Shown: positions 8,498 to 18,558, counted from the first letter of the stretch. The stretch: 64,000 nt of DNA from Synechococcus sp. WH 8020 (GCF_001040845.1 NZ_CP011941.1:1249676-1313675), one strand, 5' to 3'. Numbers and translations are program-made. Notes: generated by a model from the letters alone, not told the origin.

Positions 8498-9888
8498 CGA
8501 CGACGTCGAGAGTCAATCTGCAACAGATCCTTCACCCGTTGAACCTGACTAGCGAGTTGAGGGTCGGTCGCCAACTTCTTTTCCACTTGTTCAATGGCAT
8601 AAATCACGGTGGTGTGATCCTTTCCTCCGAAGGTGTCGCCAATTCTGGGCAAGCTCAAATCTGTTCCCTGCCGCATCAGGAACATCCCCACCTGACGAGC
8701 CTGGCTCACCGCCCGACGCCGGCTGCTGCTTCGCATGTCATCCGCGGTGACATCGAACACCTCTGACACCTTGTCAATCACTTGCTGCGGTGTGACATCA
8801 ACCCCCTGGCCGCTGGGGTCGAGCATCGGCGCCACCGATTCCACGGTCATGGGGATTCCTGTGATCGAAGAGAACGCAACGGCACGGGTGAGCGCTCCCT
8901 CAAGCTCGCGAATGTTGGAGGTGAAGCGGCCCGAGATGTATTGGATCAGGTCCCGAGGGAGAGCAACGCGCTCTTGCTCTGCTTTTTTCTGAAGAATCGC
9001 CATTCGAGTTTCCAGATCAGGAGCCTGGATATCAGCGATTAATCCCATCGAAAATCGAGAGATCAAACGCTCCTGCAGCCGCGGAATCTGGCTGGGTGGC
9101 CTGTCGCTTGCAATCACAATCTGTCGCCCTGCTTCGTGCAAAGCATTGAAGGTATGAAAGAACTCTTCTTGGGTGTATTCCTTCCCTTCAATGAATTGAA
9201 TGTCATCCACCAAGATGAGATCCGCAGCCCGATAACGGTCTCGGAATGCCTGCATACCGTCCTTACGAATCGCAGTGATCAGATCATTGGTAAACGTTTC
9301 AGTCGACACATAAAACACGCGCGCTTCCGGATCAATCTCTAGGCGGTAGTGCCCGATGGCCTGCATGAGATGGGTCTTCCCTAGGCCCACACCTCCACAG
9401 ATGAACAGCGGATTGAATTCACGACCCGGGGCCTCGGCTACTGCCAAAGCAGCCGCATGCGCCATTCGGCTATTAGGTCCCACCACAAAACGATTGAACA
9501 CGTAGCGCATGTTCAAGCCGGGAAGCCTCCGAGGCGTCGTGCTCGACGGCGGAGCCACTGCAGCGGCCGTTGAGGGCAACGGCTGGCTAGAAGGCGACAG
9601 GCTCGACAGTGGAGCCGCCTCAGACCCAGCATCTTCATCGTCTTGAGCGAGCACGATCACCTCGATCGGATGACCAGTGATCTCCTGCGCGACTTCAGCA
9701 ATGGTGCTGGCGTAATTCTTGCGCAGCCAATTGCTGGCAAAGCTATTGGGAGCCTGCAGGGTGAGCGTCCGTCCTTGAAAAGAGCTGCAGCGTGCAGGAC
9801 GAATCCACGTTTCGAAGGTGGGCTTACTGAGGTTGCTCTGAAGAGCAAGCTGCACCTTGTTCCACAGCTCACTGCCCGTCAGCGTCAC
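8494..9888 (-). CDS. dnaA: Chromosomal replication initiator DnaA
   Basis: A 464-residue DnaA. The N-terminal DnaB-contact domain ([11 protein letters not shown]) is followed by a Ser/Pro/Ala-rich linker around residues 85-120, the AAA+ domain with Walker [16 protein letters not shown], the Walker [10 protein letters not shown], and the C-terminal DNA-binding domain with a signature ending in [13 protein letters not shown]. Start is GTG; the message just upstream reads AAGGTGG, a good ribosome site, and no ATG is available in frame. Divergent from the HtrA gene across 86 bases, in which I see no DnaA-box cluster, so this does not look like the origin itself. Confidence 0.97.
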   Translation of the reverse strand: MTLTGSELWNKVQLALQSNLSKPTFETWIRPARCSSFQGRTLTLQAPNSFASNWLRKNYASTIAEVAQEITGHPIEVIVLAQDDEDAGSEAAPLSSLSPSSQPLPSTAAAVAPPSSTTPRRLPGLNMRYVFNRFVVGPNSRMAHAAALAVAEAPGREFNPLFICGGVGLGKTHLMQAIGHYRLEIDPEARVFYVSTETFTNDLITAIRKDGMQAFRDRYRAADLILVDDIQFIEGKEYTQEEFFHTFNALHEAGRQIVIASDRPPSQIPRLQERLISRFSMGLIADIQAPDLETRMAILQKKAEQERVALPRDLIQYISGRFTSNIRELEGALTRAVAFSSITGIPMTVESVAPMLDPSGQGVDVTPQQVIDKVSEVFDVTADDMRSSSRRRAVSQARQVGMFLMRQGTDLSLPRIGDTFGGKDHTTVIYAIEQVEKKLATDPQLASQVQRVKDLLQIDSRRRR

Positions 9889-9974
9889 ATCCCACCTTCT
9901 GCGAATGCCGAATCTACGCGCCTTATGCCGAGCGGCCCGTCTTTAATGAGACCAGTTTCAACTCGTTTCTGTTC

Positions 9975-11135
9975 ATGGCAGCTGCCGTCTCCCGCACCCT
10001 CCTGGCACGATCCATGCCCTGGATCGGGATCGGATTAGTCAGCTTGGCCATGGGAGGGTGTGGATCGTCCTTGCGTCAACGTCTTGGCCTAGAGCCTGAA
10101 GCGAAGGCACCCGCAACTCTGCCCGAAGTGAGTGATGGGCCGCGGTCGGCGCCGCTGCAACCTGGACGTAACGTCATCGTCCAAGCCGTTGAAAGGGTTG
10201 GTCCGTCGGTTGTACGCATCGACACCGTGAAACGAGTCTCCAATCCATTGGGCAACCTGTTTGGAGGCGGACCAACCACCCAAAAACAAGCTGGTCAAGG
10301 TTCAGGATTCATCACACGCTCTGACGGCCTGATCTTCACGAATGCGCACGTGGTGGAAGGCGCTGACAAAGTGGCTGTCACATTGCCGGACGGTCGCAGC
10401 TTCAATGGACGGGTTCTGGGCGGCGACCCTTTGACCGATGTTGCTGTGGTGCGCGTGGTGGCTGAAAAGTTACCGATTGCACCCCTTGGGAACTCCAACA
10501 ACCTCAAACCCGGTGAATGGGCCATTGCGATCGGCAATCCTCTCGGTCTCAACAACACGGTCACAGCGGGCATCATCAGCGCTGTGGATCGGACCAATGC
10601 CGTAGGGGAAGGTCAGCGTGTTCCGTACATCCAAACCGATGCTGCTGTGAATCCAGGAAACAGCGGAGGGCCCCTCATTAATGCCGCCGGCCAAGTGATC
10701 GGCATCAACACAGCGATTCGCCAAGCGCCTGGCGCGGGACTGAGTTTTGCCATCCCGATCAACTTGGCCGAACGCATTGCCCAACAGATCATCAGCACGG
10801 GGCAGGCCTCTCACCCCTTTATCGGTGTACGACTCCAAAGCCTGACCCCCCAGTTGGCCAAGGAAATCAACGCCACGAGCAACCTTTGCACCGTGCCAGA
10901 GCTCAATGGCGTGCTCGTGATTGAAGTCGTGGAGGACAGCCCCGCAGCCAAGGCTGGCATTAAACCTTGTGATTTGATCCGAGACGTGAATGGCTCCGCT
11001 GTCAACGACCCCTCCGAAGTTCAGCTGGCCGTTGACCGAGGCCAGGTCGGTCAGGCCATGCCGCTGATTGTGGAACGAGATGGAGAACAGCAAACATTGG
11101 AGGTCGTACCCGAGGAGCTGCCACGCCGAGGATGA
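9975..11135 (+). CDS. HtrA/DegP-type serine protease, lipoprotein
   Basis: A 386-residue trypsin-like protease with one PDZ domain. The N-terminus is a signal peptide ending in a lipobox (SLAMGGC), so the mature enzyme is probably lipid-anchored on the outer face of the plasma or thylakoid membrane. Catalytic residues are His in TNAHVVEG, Asp in DPLTDVAVVRV and Ser in GNSGGPL. The C-terminal part from about residue 285 is the PDZ domain (GVLVIEVVEDSPAAKAGI). HtrA proteins degrade or refold damaged exported proteins under light and heat stress. The gene overlaps the next by four bases. Confidence 0.93.
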   Translation: MAAAVSRTLLARSMPWIGIGLVSLAMGGCGSSLRQRLGLEPEAKAPATLPEVSDGPRSAPLQPGRNVIVQAVERVGPSVVRIDTVKRVSNPLGNLFGGGPTTQKQAGQGSGFITRSDGLIFTNAHVVEGADKVAVTLPDGRSFNGRVLGGDPLTDVAVVRVVAEKLPIAPLGNSNNLKPGEWAIAIGNPLGLNNTVTAGIISAVDRTNAVGEGQRVPYIQTDAAVNPGNSGGPLINAAGQVIGINTAIRQAPGAGLSFAIPINLAERIAQQIISTGQASHPFIGVRLQSLTPQLAKEINATSNLCTVPELNGVLVIEVVEDSPAAKAGIKPCDLIRDVNGSAVNDPSEVQLAVDRGQVGQAMPLIVERDGEQQTLEVVPEELPRRG

Positions 11136-11770
11136 GTCAATCACCCATCCCAACACTCGTTGTGATGGCTCGCTGGCCAGCTAGCGGTCGCTGCAAACGT
11201 CGCCTGGCCGTCGACATCGGAAGCGAAAGGGCAGCCATCGTTCAGCAACGCCTCACCGCCCATACCTTTGCCATTGCTGAAGCGCTCACCGAGCAGGGTG
11301 AGGTGGACGTCCAGGTGGCGATGAGCGGTGTCAGTATCCGATCAGCCCAACGCTGGCTGCCCTGCTTACCGCCTTGCACCCTCGTGGATCAGGGTCGGGG
11401 ATCACTGGGGGCGCGCATGCTCCGCCAGATTCAGCATGCGCGCATCGGACAGCCCAACAAGCCGGTGATTGTGATCGGAACCGATCTTGCAGATCTGTGC
11501 CAAAACGATCTGCTCCATGCCATCCAGAGACTGCAAAACCAGCCCTTGGTGCTTGGCCCCTCCGCAGATGGTGGCTATTGGTTGCTGGGGCTGGGCAGTG
11601 CGTCAACGCAGCTCCAGCTCGATGCACTTTTCACTGCCGTGCCATGGGGAAGCGACAAGGTCTTGGAGATCACTTGCGCTCGCGCTCGGGAACTAGGCCT
11701 CACACCCCATCAGCTCAGGATGAAAAACGACATTGATTGTCTTGCTGATCTGAGTTCATGGCAGCGATGA
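11132..11770 (+). CDS. DUF2064 / TIGR04282-type glycosyltransferase-like protein
   Basis: 212 residues with a nucleotidyltransferase-like fold: VMARWPASGRCKRRLA near the N-terminus is the sugar-nucleotide binding loop, followed by VIGTDLADL with a metal-binding aspartate and a PSADGGYWLLGL motif. In other bacteria this family is paired with TIGR04283 glycosyltransferases and sometimes with arsenosugar synthesis genes. The pair is present here (ATGA overlap with the next gene) but no arsM or arsS gene is in the window. Function of the pair is therefore inferred only as sugar transfer, probably to a small molecule. Confidence 0.75.
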   Translation: MSQSPIPTLVVMARWPASGRCKRRLAVDIGSERAAIVQQRLTAHTFAIAEALTEQGEVDVQVAMSGVSIRSAQRWLPCLPPCTLVDQGRGSLGARMLRQIQHARIGQPNKPVIVIGTDLADLCQNDLLHAIQRLQNQPLVLGPSADGGYWLLGLGSASTQLQLDALFTAVPWGSDKVLEITCARARELGLTPHQLRMKNDIDCLADLSSWQR

Positions 11771-12522
11771 GCGCTGAGACTCCCACTCTCAGCGTGGTTA
11801 TTCCCTGCCTCAATGAGGCGGAGCGTCTCCCGCTTCTCCTCGCTGACCTGCAACGCTGGCCTCTCCCGATCGAGATCACGGTTGTCGATGGTGGCAGCAA
11901 CGATCACAGCCCTCGCATCAGCGCTCTTGCGGGTGGTTGCTGCATCACGGAGTATCCACCTGGTCGAGGCAGGCAACTTGCGGCAGGTGCCCGGCACTCC
12001 ATCCAGCAAAACAAAGGCGAATGGCTTCTCTTTCTCCATGCAGACAGCCGTCTACCAAGCCACTGGGGAAGCAGCGTGCTGCATCGGATTCAACATCCAG
12101 ATGCGCAACGATTCGCATGGTTTTTTGACTTGCGCATTCAACCCAGCACTCCGGCCCGACGCCTGCTGGAAGCGGCGATCTCTCTTCGAAGCCGCTGGTG
12201 CCAACAACCCTACGGAGATCAGGGACTCCTGATCCACAGGTCCCTCTATGAGCGCAGTGAGGGCTATGCACCCTTGCCAGTAATGGAGGATCTCGACCTC
12301 GTGCAGCGACTCAGCCCACTCACACGCTTGCGTGCTCTTGGCCTGGCGGTCACTACCGATGGCCGCCGCTGGGAACGGGTGGGCGTGTTGCGTCGCAGCC
12401 TTGAGAACGCCATGTTGCGGCATCGCTGGCGACGTGGGGAATCACCAGCTCGCTTGGCAGCGGAGTACTACGGGAAGGCCCTTTCGACCAATCAATTGGA
12501 GTACCAAAAACCACAACGATGA
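11767..12522 (+). CDS. TIGR04283-family family-2 glycosyltransferase
   Basis: About 251 residues of a GT-A fold. The N-terminus LSVVIPCLNEAERLPLLL is the classical family-2 nucleotide-sugar motif, TVVDGGSND holds the first acidic residues and LFLHADSRLP the metal-binding DxD-like site. It starts by an ATGA overlap with the DUF2064 gene, so the two are one translational unit. Families TIGR04282/04283 are named for arsenosugar synthesis in some bacteria, but the specific substrate here is unknown. Its 3' end overlaps the opposite-strand GNAT gene by about 31 bases. Confidence 0.8.
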   Translation: MSAETPTLSVVIPCLNEAERLPLLLADLQRWPLPIEITVVDGGSNDHSPRISALAGGCCITEYPPGRGRQLAAGARHSIQQNKGEWLLFLHADSRLPSHWGSSVLHRIQHPDAQRFAWFFDLRIQPSTPARRLLEAAISLRSRWCQQPYGDQGLLIHRSLYERSEGYAPLPVMEDLDLVQRLSPLTRLRALGLAVTTDGRRWERVGVLRRSLENAMLRHRWRRGESPARLAAEYYGKALSTNQLEYQKPQR

Positions 12523-12962
12523 CCATTGGGCTCTAAGTCCCAGCCAAGTCGGTCATAAAAAGGCAGCACCCCTGGATCGGCAAAGAGCGTGGCGCGCTCC
12601 GTTCCCATCTCTCTTAAAGCCTCAAGGATGTAATCCATCAACTGACGCCCAAGCCCAGCGCCCTGATACAGGGGGTGAACAGCTACATCCCAAATCGTGG
12701 CCTCAAGAACGCCATCTCCAGTGCAGCGTGCAAAGCCCACCAAGCGTGGAATACGTGGGTCATGGCGCCATAGCCCCACCCTAAGCAAGCTGTTGTCGAG
12801 AGCCTTACGAACGCGGCGAACAGGTCTGCGACTCCACCCCACCGCCTCTAGAAGCTGTTCCAGCTCTACCAAATCCATCGGCCGAGATTGGCTAAAAACC
12901 AGGCTGAGCTGGGTATTAGACGTTTCACAGATCCGAGCCTCTTTCCCATAGGAATGAACCAA
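12492..12962 (-). CDS. GNAT-family N-acetyltransferase
   Basis: A GNAT fold protein. The acetyl-CoA loop reads YQGAGLGRQLMDYIL, preceded by the beta-4 segment ATIWDVAVHP and followed by FYDRLGWDLEPNGHRCGFW at the C-terminus. The start is uncertain. The frame is open to 13064, but there is no good start near the first strand (TQLSLVF); I use a TTG at 12962, and a later ATG at 12878 would lose that strand. Substrate not predictable. It is convergent with the glycosyltransferase and divergent from the hydrolase, so the 13000 region is a likely bidirectional promoter. Confidence 0.75.
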   Translation of the reverse strand: MVHSYGKEARICETSNTQLSLVFSQSRPMDLVELEQLLEAVGWSRRPVRRVRKALDNSLLRVGLWRHDPRIPRLVGFARCTGDGVLEATIWDVAVHPLYQGAGLGRQLMDYILEALREMGTERATLFADPGVLPFYDRLGWDLEPNGHRCGFWYSN

Positions 12963-13031
12963 AATCTCTTGGGTGAGAGAGGAAGTGCTAGTCACCCTGT
13001 TCTGCGACGATTGATTAATCCTGACGCACCG

Positions 13032-13778
13032 ATGACCTCTGATCTTCTGCTGATCGCCGTGCACGGTTGGATGCTCAGCCGAAAGGTCTGGGCACCATTT
13101 GAAGACAGCTGGACTCGTTTAGACACCTCCATTCCTTTGTGGTGTCCTGATTTACCAGGATTTGGAGTGGAGTCTCGACCTCCCCAGCTTCGACCAACCT
13201 TGGTGTCCTACGGACAGTGGCTAGCGGGACAGATTCACGCTCGAGCCAAGGGTCGCCAAGTGGTCTTAATGGGCCACTCGCTGGGAGGAAGCATTGCCCT
13301 GCATGCGGAAACCTATCTTCGTCGAAAGTGGGATCAGCCACTCTCGGGCCTTGTGATGTTGGCGGCTGGAGGTGGGATCTACCAACCCAGACCGTTTCGA
13401 CGTCTCAGGTTTGGAGGGCAATTAATTTTGAGACTTCGTCCCGCTCATCTTCCAGGGCCCATCGACAAGTTGGGGCTATTTCAAGCGGAACAACGCGCTG
13501 CACTGGGGCTTCTGGTCAACAGCACAACCCGAGGAGCGGTCAAACAGATTCCAAACCTGGTTGCGGGATTGAAGACCGACAACCTATGGATTAGCGGTGA
13601 ACACGATCGCGTCATGGAACCCGGATATGTGCAACACCTGGCCAAATACAGCGACAAACACTGCCTAAAAGAACTCAAGAAGTGCGGACATCTGGCGATG
13701 CAGAGCCATCCGGACCTCCTTGCAAAAACGATTCATCATTGGCTTATCGATCAAAGCCTGGCAAGTCCACGCTCCTGA
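13032..13778 (+). CDS. Alpha/beta-fold hydrolase
   Basis: 248 residues from the ATG at 13032; the frame continues upstream to 12888 but that leader overlaps the divergent GNAT gene and does not look like an alpha/beta hydrolase. An oxyanion-loop HGW motif (IAVHGWML) is followed by the nucleophile elbow MGHSLGGSIAL (Ser), an acid in ISGEHDRV and the catalytic His in KCGHLAMQSHP. All three catalytic residues are therefore present. Substrate unknown. The 3' end overlaps the ABC exporter gene on the other strand by 28 bases. Confidence 0.85.
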   Translation: MTSDLLLIAVHGWMLSRKVWAPFEDSWTRLDTSIPLWCPDLPGFGVESRPPQLRPTLVSYGQWLAGQIHARAKGRQVVLMGHSLGGSIALHAETYLRRKWDQPLSGLVMLAAGGGIYQPRPFRRLRFGGQLILRLRPAHLPGPIDKLGLFQAEQRAALGLLVNSTTRGAVKQIPNLVAGLKTDNLWISGEHDRVMEPGYVQHLAKYSDKHCLKELKKCGHLAMQSHPDLLAKTIHHWLIDQSLASPRS

Positions 13779-15577
13779 AGATCAGCAAGTTCGGCGTACA
13801 AACCGCCACTGGCCCGCAACTGAAGATGGGTGCCCTGCTCGATCAGGCTTCCTCGGCGAAGCACCAAAATCCGATCAGCCGCCTCAACAGTGGCAAGCCG
13901 GTGGGCAATCACCACTGCGGTGCGGCGGTTGAGAAGACGATCTAAGTCCCGTTGAAGAGTGGCTTCCGTGGAGGGGTCCATAAACGCAGTGGCTTCATCC
14001 ATCACCAGGACCGTTGGGTTTCGAATCGCCACCCTGGCCACAGCAAGCAGCTGCCTTTCCCCAGAACTGAGATTGCCACCTCGCTCTCTCAATTCGGTTT
14101 CCAAACCTTCGGGCAATCGACCTAAAAGGGGATCCAGGCCCAGATCACGGCAAACATCCTGCAATTTCTGGTCATCGAGCGGCCGATCCAAACGCAAGTT
14201 GTCAGCCACCGTTCCACTAAAGAGAAAGGTGTCTTGAAGCACCACACCCAACTGTTGACGCAGCTCTTGCAAAGGCAAAGTGCGTATGTCCTGGCCATCA
14301 AGAAGGATTCGTCCCCGCTGGGGCTCGTACAACCTGCAGAGGAGCCGAATCACCGTGGTCTTGCCTGATCCGGTGGGTCCAACAAGCGCAACATGCTCAC
14401 CAGGAGCGATCCGAAAACTGAGATCTCGCAGAATCGGCTCGTCTTTTCGGTAGGCAAAGTCCACCTCTTCAAAGATCACCTCACCACGCGGTGGTGAGGA
14501 TGAAGCGTTCGAGAGAAGCGTGGAACCAACCCCGGAACCAGGGGTGGCGCCATGGTCAACAATCTCGAGAGGTTCCTCCAGAAGCTCTCCGATCCGTTCA
14601 ACGGCAGTCAGGCCACCCTGAATCTGCGTAAACCTCTCAGCCATTTGGCGCAGAGGATCAAACAGGCGCTGTGAATAGAGGATGAAGGTCGTGAGCGTGC
14701 CAAGTCCCATCGCTCCTGCTGTCACCATCCATCCGCCAAGAGCAAGCACTAGGGCAACAGCGCCTAAAGACACCCACTCCAAAAAGGCAGAGATGCTGCT
14801 GTCAAAAAAGATCGTGCCATTCACGGCACTTCGATACGCCAAACCGGTTCTCTGAAACCGATCTCCATTCACGGCTTCACGGCGAAACATTTGCACAACC
14901 TCAAGGCCCTGGAGGTTTTCCTGAAAATCAGCATTGAGTTGTGAAAGCTCCTCTCTCACTCGATAATTGGCCTTGCGATAGCGCCTTTGCAGCCAAACAA
15001 TCACGAGGGTGACAGGCACTTGGGTCACCAACAACAACAAACCCAAACGCCACTCGATCAGCAGCATCGAAACCGCAATGACCAACAGGCTGACAAGGTC
15101 ACCGAGCACACCGACAGCACCGCTCCCAAAAACTTCAGCCAAGGCATCCACATCGCTCGTGAGGCGAGTAAGGAGCTTGCCCACAGGCATGCCGTCATGA
15201 AACCGCAGAGACAAACTCATCGCATGCGCGAACAAGTCCTTGCGGATTCGAGCCGTGAGCCGCTGGCCGACGGCTTGAATATTGAACGACTGGACCCCCT
15301 GAAGAGCCAAGCGGACCAAAACGGAGCCCAGCAACATCAGAATGATCAGTCGGATCGCAACCGTGCTGTCTAAGCCCTGAAAGAGAGGAATCACCGATTC
15401 ATTAGCGGCCCCACCGACACGCCGTAAAACGGCAATCGCCTGACCGACCAACAGTGGCTGAATTGCGCCGGCAAGTGCCACCGGAATGAGCAGTACCAAC
15501 GTGAGCGTGAGCCGTCGTCGATCTCGCCCCAAATAGCGTCCTAGCCGTTTGACCCGCTGAAAATCCGAACCAGCCAT
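13751..15577 (-). CDS. ABC exporter, fused membrane and ATPase domains (MsbA-like)
   Basis: A 608-residue half-transporter with an N-terminal six-helix membrane domain (residues about 20-310) and a C-terminal ATPase. Walker A is GPTGSGKTT near residue 390, the signature motif is LSSGERQLLAVAR and Walker B is VLVMDEATAF. The enzyme acts as a homo- or heterodimer and exports lipid, peptide or drug; the substrate cannot be read from the sequence. It follows hisG with a TGATG overlap, but I know of no functional link to histidine synthesis. Confidence 0.9.
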   Translation of the reverse strand: MAGSDFQRVKRLGRYLGRDRRRLTLTLVLLIPVALAGAIQPLLVGQAIAVLRRVGGAANESVIPLFQGLDSTVAIRLIILMLLGSVLVRLALQGVQSFNIQAVGQRLTARIRKDLFAHAMSLSLRFHDGMPVGKLLTRLTSDVDALAEVFGSGAVGVLGDLVSLLVIAVSMLLIEWRLGLLLLVTQVPVTLVIVWLQRRYRKANYRVREELSQLNADFQENLQGLEVVQMFRREAVNGDRFQRTGLAYRSAVNGTIFFDSSISAFLEWVSLGAVALVLALGGWMVTAGAMGLGTLTTFILYSQRLFDPLRQMAERFTQIQGGLTAVERIGELLEEPLEIVDHGATPGSGVGSTLLSNASSSPPRGEVIFEEVDFAYRKDEPILRDLSFRIAPGEHVALVGPTGSGKTTVIRLLCRLYEPQRGRILLDGQDIRTLPLQELRQQLGVVLQDTFLFSGTVADNLRLDRPLDDQKLQDVCRDLGLDPLLGRLPEGLETELRERGGNLSSGERQLLAVARVAIRNPTVLVMDEATAFMDPSTEATLQRDLDRLLNRRTAVVIAHRLATVEAADRILVLRRGSLIEQGTHLQLRASGGLYAELADLQERGLARL

Positions 15578-16230
15578 CAGCTGGCCACCTTGGGCACTGG
15601 TGTTGTGGACCGCATCGCTTCAACGATCTGGCGCAAATCACCTTGATCAAGGCGCAGTGAGAGGGGATGACCCACCAGACGAGCTGTTGTATGGAAGAGA
15701 TCTTCGATCGCGACTAAACCGTTGTCGCGAAGGGTCCTGCCCGTAGCCACCAAATCAACAATCGCCTCGGCAATTCCAGTGATCGGACCAAGCTCCACCG
15801 AACCAGTGAGGTGGACGAGCTCGACAGGCAAGTCGATGGCATCGAAGTGGTCGCGAGCACAGCGGGTGAATTTGCTTGCCACTCGGCAATGAGGAGGAAG
15901 ATCCGTCGCCCGTTGATATCCGCTGCTGGCCTTCACAGCGACTGACATTCGGCAACCACCAAAGCCCAGGTCCACCAACTGCGCGACAGGCATCTGATGC
16001 TCCCGCAAAACGTCGTAACCCACCACTCCAAGCTGTGCCTGGCCGTATGCCACGTAAACGGGAACATCTCCGTTTCTCACAAGCAAAGCTCGAGCTCGTC
16101 CACACGCTGATGGAACCATCAGTTGCCTGTTATCCGGATCGAGAACTGCCGAAAAGTCGAGCCCTGCCGCTGCAAAACGGGCCACTGATTCTTTCAGAAG
16201 CGCTCCCTTGGCTAGGGCAACAGTGATCAT
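15577..16230 (-). CDS. hisG: ATP phosphoribosyltransferase, short (HisZ-dependent) form
   Basis: A 217-residue HisG. It catalyses the first committed step of histidine synthesis, joining ATP and PRPP. The N-terminal [12 protein letters not shown] and the PRPP-binding [18 protein letters not shown] motif are clear. The length is that of the short form, which in other bacteria needs a HisZ regulatory subunit; the hisZ gene is not in this window. The C-terminal regulatory domain of the long form is absent. Overlaps the exporter gene by one base and is divergent from gloB. Confidence 0.94.
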   Translation of the reverse strand: MITVALAKGALLKESVARFAAAGLDFSAVLDPDNRQLMVPSACGRARALLVRNGDVPVYVAYGQAQLGVVGYDVLREHQMPVAQLVDLGFGGCRMSVAVKASSGYQRATDLPPHCRVASKFTRCARDHFDAIDLPVELVHLTGSVELGPITGIAEAIVDLVATGRTLRDNGLVAIEDLFHTTARLVGHPLSLRLDQGDLRQIVEAMRSTTPVPKVAS

Positions 16231-16259
16231 GGAATCAATCTTTGAACAGAACTTTAACG

Positions 16260-17024
16260 ATGGCGATGGCCTCCACGATTGATGGGATTCACCCGGTTGC
16301 TGTCCTCAACGACAACATCGTCTGGGTATGGGTACGTGGGAGTCAGGCCATCGTCATCGATCCTGCCGTCGCCGCCCCCATTGTCGACTGGCTCGATAGA
16401 CGTGGATTGCAGCTCGTTGCAGTGCTTCAGACCCATCACCATTCCGACCATATCGGCGGCACACCTGGACTTCTTCAACGCTGGTCATCCGCTGAAGTCA
16501 TCGCAGCCGCGGACGACCAAGAACGCATCCCATTTCAAACTCTGTCCGTCCGCGATGGTGACGAAATCGAGCTCCTAGGCAGGCCGGTCAGGGTTATGGA
16601 TGTTCGCGCCCATACACGAGCTCACATCGCTTACTGGTTGCCACAAGGAGAGATCTCAACCTCTCTGTCGAGTGTGTTGTTTTGCGGCGACACCCTGTTT
16701 AGCGGCGGCTGTGGTCGACTCTTTGAGGGAACACCTGCCGATATGCATCGCGCCTTGCAAAGGCTGGGATCACTGCCTCCAGAAACCCTGGTCTGCTGCG
16801 CTCACGAATACACCGAGGGGAATCTGCGCTGGGCCGCGCAACAGGAGCCTGACGATGCCCCCATCGCGAAACGACTCAGGGAGGTTGAAGCGAAACGTCG
16901 GTCAGGCTCCCTGACCCTTCCCAGCAGCATTGCCGAAGAGTGGCGCTCCAATTTATTTTTGCGGGCAACCAGCTCCGAAGAACTGGGGCGACTGCGTCAA
17001 CACAAAGACAGCTGGAGAGGCTGA
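16260..17024 (+). CDS. gloB: Hydroxyacylglutathione hydrolase (glyoxalase II)
   Basis: About 254 residues of the metallo-beta-lactamase fold. The metal site motif [10 protein letters not shown] is intact, an additional ligand appears in [12 protein letters not shown] and a bridging aspartate in [26 protein letters not shown] provides the last histidine. These are the ligands of glyoxalase II, which releases D-lactate and glutathione. I use the ATG at 16260; a TTG at 16242 lies closer to the divergent hisG. Confidence 0.9.
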   Translation: MAMASTIDGIHPVAVLNDNIVWVWVRGSQAIVIDPAVAAPIVDWLDRRGLQLVAVLQTHHHSDHIGGTPGLLQRWSSAEVIAAADDQERIPFQTLSVRDGDEIELLGRPVRVMDVRAHTRAHIAYWLPQGEISTSLSSVLFCGDTLFSGGCGRLFEGTPADMHRALQRLGSLPPETLVCCAHEYTEGNLRWAAQQEPDDAPIAKRLREVEAKRRSGSLTLPSSIAEEWRSNLFLRATSSEELGRLRQHKDSWRG

Positions 17025-17029
17025 TCCCA

Positions 17030-18106
17030 TCAGCTCAAGACTTGAAGCGATAAACACTGAGGGTGGAGCAGAACCTCACTGTTTTGCTGCAAAGAGAGCC
17101 TGCAGCGCAATCCCCTTTGATGGTCTTCAGCAAGGGGCCTGATCAGACGCAACTGCTGATCTCCGATCTGAATGCGATAAAGCCACGAACGACCCAAAAA
17201 TTCCCGCCCCATCACACAGGCATCTCCTGCAGGATCGGGATCCAAATCAATTAACGCCGGATCAATTAAAACGGTGGCGTCTTCTGGGAGAGCCATGGAG
17301 CGCTGCTGTTCAGGGATCTCCAGATCACCAAGCAAACAGTGCAACAACGACATCGATTCGCCCCTCCAGACCGGGAGAACATTGCGTTGAAGCACAAACC
17401 GCCCCACGAAGGGTGTTGCCGGAGCCTCCACAAGCTGTCGGGGTGTGTCGCATTGATGAAGATGACCGTCGCGCAGAATGGCAACTCGCCCGCAAATGGC
17501 AAGGGCCTCCTCCGGGTCGTGGGTCACGAGCAAACCACTGGCACCGCATGCACTCAGCACTCCAGGGAGCTCACTGCGCAAACGCAAACGCACTTCAACA
17601 TCAAGATTGGAAAAGGGTTCATCCAGCAACAAAACAGAGGGTGCGGGAGCAAGAGCTCTTGCCAGAGCCAAACGTTGACGTTGTCCCCCCGACAATTCAT
17701 GGGGGTAGCGACCTTTCAGATCAGTTAGGCCCAAAAGCTCAATCAACCATGACGCGCGGCTGGTGTCCTGACCGCGACGAAGTCCAAAGCAAGTGTTGTC
17801 CCAAGCGTTGAGATGGGGAAAGAGCGCATAGTCCTGGAAGACCATGCCCACGCCGCGACGCTCTGGAGCAAGGCGCACATGGGACGACGCGACGTCATTC
17901 CCATGCAGTCGAACCACACCCTGGCTGGGATATTCAAAACCAGCAATTAAGCGCAAAAGCGTGGTTTTGCCGCAACCTGATGGCCCCAGCAAACCCACAA
18001 GCTCCCCCGTCTTCAGTTGAAGATTGATGTCTTTCAACGTCCACGCTTCCTCCTCGCCGCCATAGCGGTGCCAGAGACGATCAAGCTCAACCGGCCACGA
18101 CTCCAT
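17030..18106 (-). CDS. futC: ABC transporter ATP-binding protein, FutC/FbpC-like (probable iron import)
   Basis: About 358 residues from the ATG at 18106; the frame runs 108 bases further into the ridA region. Walker A LGPSGCGKTTLLRLIAG, signature LSGGQRQRLALARALA, Walker B VLLLDEPFSNLD and the switch LLVTHDPEEAL are all intact. The C-terminal 140 residues are the regulatory OB-like region of the CUT1/FbpC group. The order of domains and the short C-terminus fit an Fe3+ importer ATPase, but no binding protein or permease gene is adjacent, so the substrate is inferred. It is divergent from ridA. Confidence 0.8.
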   Translation of the reverse strand: MESWPVELDRLWHRYGGEEEAWTLKDINLQLKTGELVGLLGPSGCGKTTLLRLIAGFEYPSQGVVRLHGNDVASSHVRLAPERRGVGMVFQDYALFPHLNAWDNTCFGLRRGQDTSRASWLIELLGLTDLKGRYPHELSGGQRQRLALARALAPAPSVLLLDEPFSNLDVEVRLRLRSELPGVLSACGASGLLVTHDPEEALAICGRVAILRDGHLHQCDTPRQLVEAPATPFVGRFVLQRNVLPVWRGESMSLLHCLLGDLEIPEQQRSMALPEDATVLIDPALIDLDPDPAGDACVMGREFLGRSWLYRIQIGDQQLRLIRPLAEDHQRGLRCRLSLQQNSEVLLHPQCLSLQVLS

Positions 18107-18149
18107 CAGCACGGAACGCAAAAATGAAGTTTCATTCTGAGCCGTGACC

Positions 18150-18548
18150 ATGTCATCCATCCCACTCAAGGCTGTCATGACCCAAGAGGCACCAGCACCG
18201 GTGGGGCCATACAACCAGGCTGTGATCGCGGGCGGTTGGCTGTATTGCTCCGGTCAAATTCCTCTTGATCCTGCAACTGGAACGATGGTGGGGGAGGGAA
18301 ATGTGGAGGCCGAGACCCGCCAAGTGCTCCGCAACTTAAAAGCTGTTCTCCTTGAGGCGGGTACCGATCCCACAAAAGTCGTGCGTACAACCGTGTTCCT
18401 CGTAGATCTCGGTGACTTTCAAGCTGTGAACGCAATTTATGCAGAGATGTTTGGTGATGGGGTCAGTCCTGCCAGAGCTTGCGTTCAGGTTGCAGCGTTG
18501 CCGAAGGGCTCAAAAGTAGAAATTGATTGCATTGCATGGCTGAACTAA
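18150..18548 (+). CDS. ridA: RidA-family enamine/imine deaminase
   Basis: 132 residues of the RidA (YjgF/UK114) family. The N-terminal APVGPYNQAV and the segment WLYCSGQIPLDPATG are diagnostic, and the C-terminal ARACVQVAALPKGSKVEID contains the conserved arginine that binds the substrate carboxylate. It hydrolyses reactive 2-aminoacrylate and related imines to keep PLP enzymes active. The GTG at 18144 is also possible, but the ATG at 18150 is preferred. Confidence 0.93.
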   Translation: MSSIPLKAVMTQEAPAPVGPYNQAVIAGGWLYCSGQIPLDPATGTMVGEGNVEAETRQVLRNLKAVLLEAGTDPTKVVRTTVFLVDLGDFQAVNAIYAEMFGDGVSPARACVQVAALPKGSKVEIDCIAWLN

Positions 18549-18558
18549 GGATGGATTG

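Noticed and set aside
9889-9974. A replication origin next to dnaA
   Set aside because: The gap is only 86 bases, with no DnaA-box cluster or AT-rich unwinding element.
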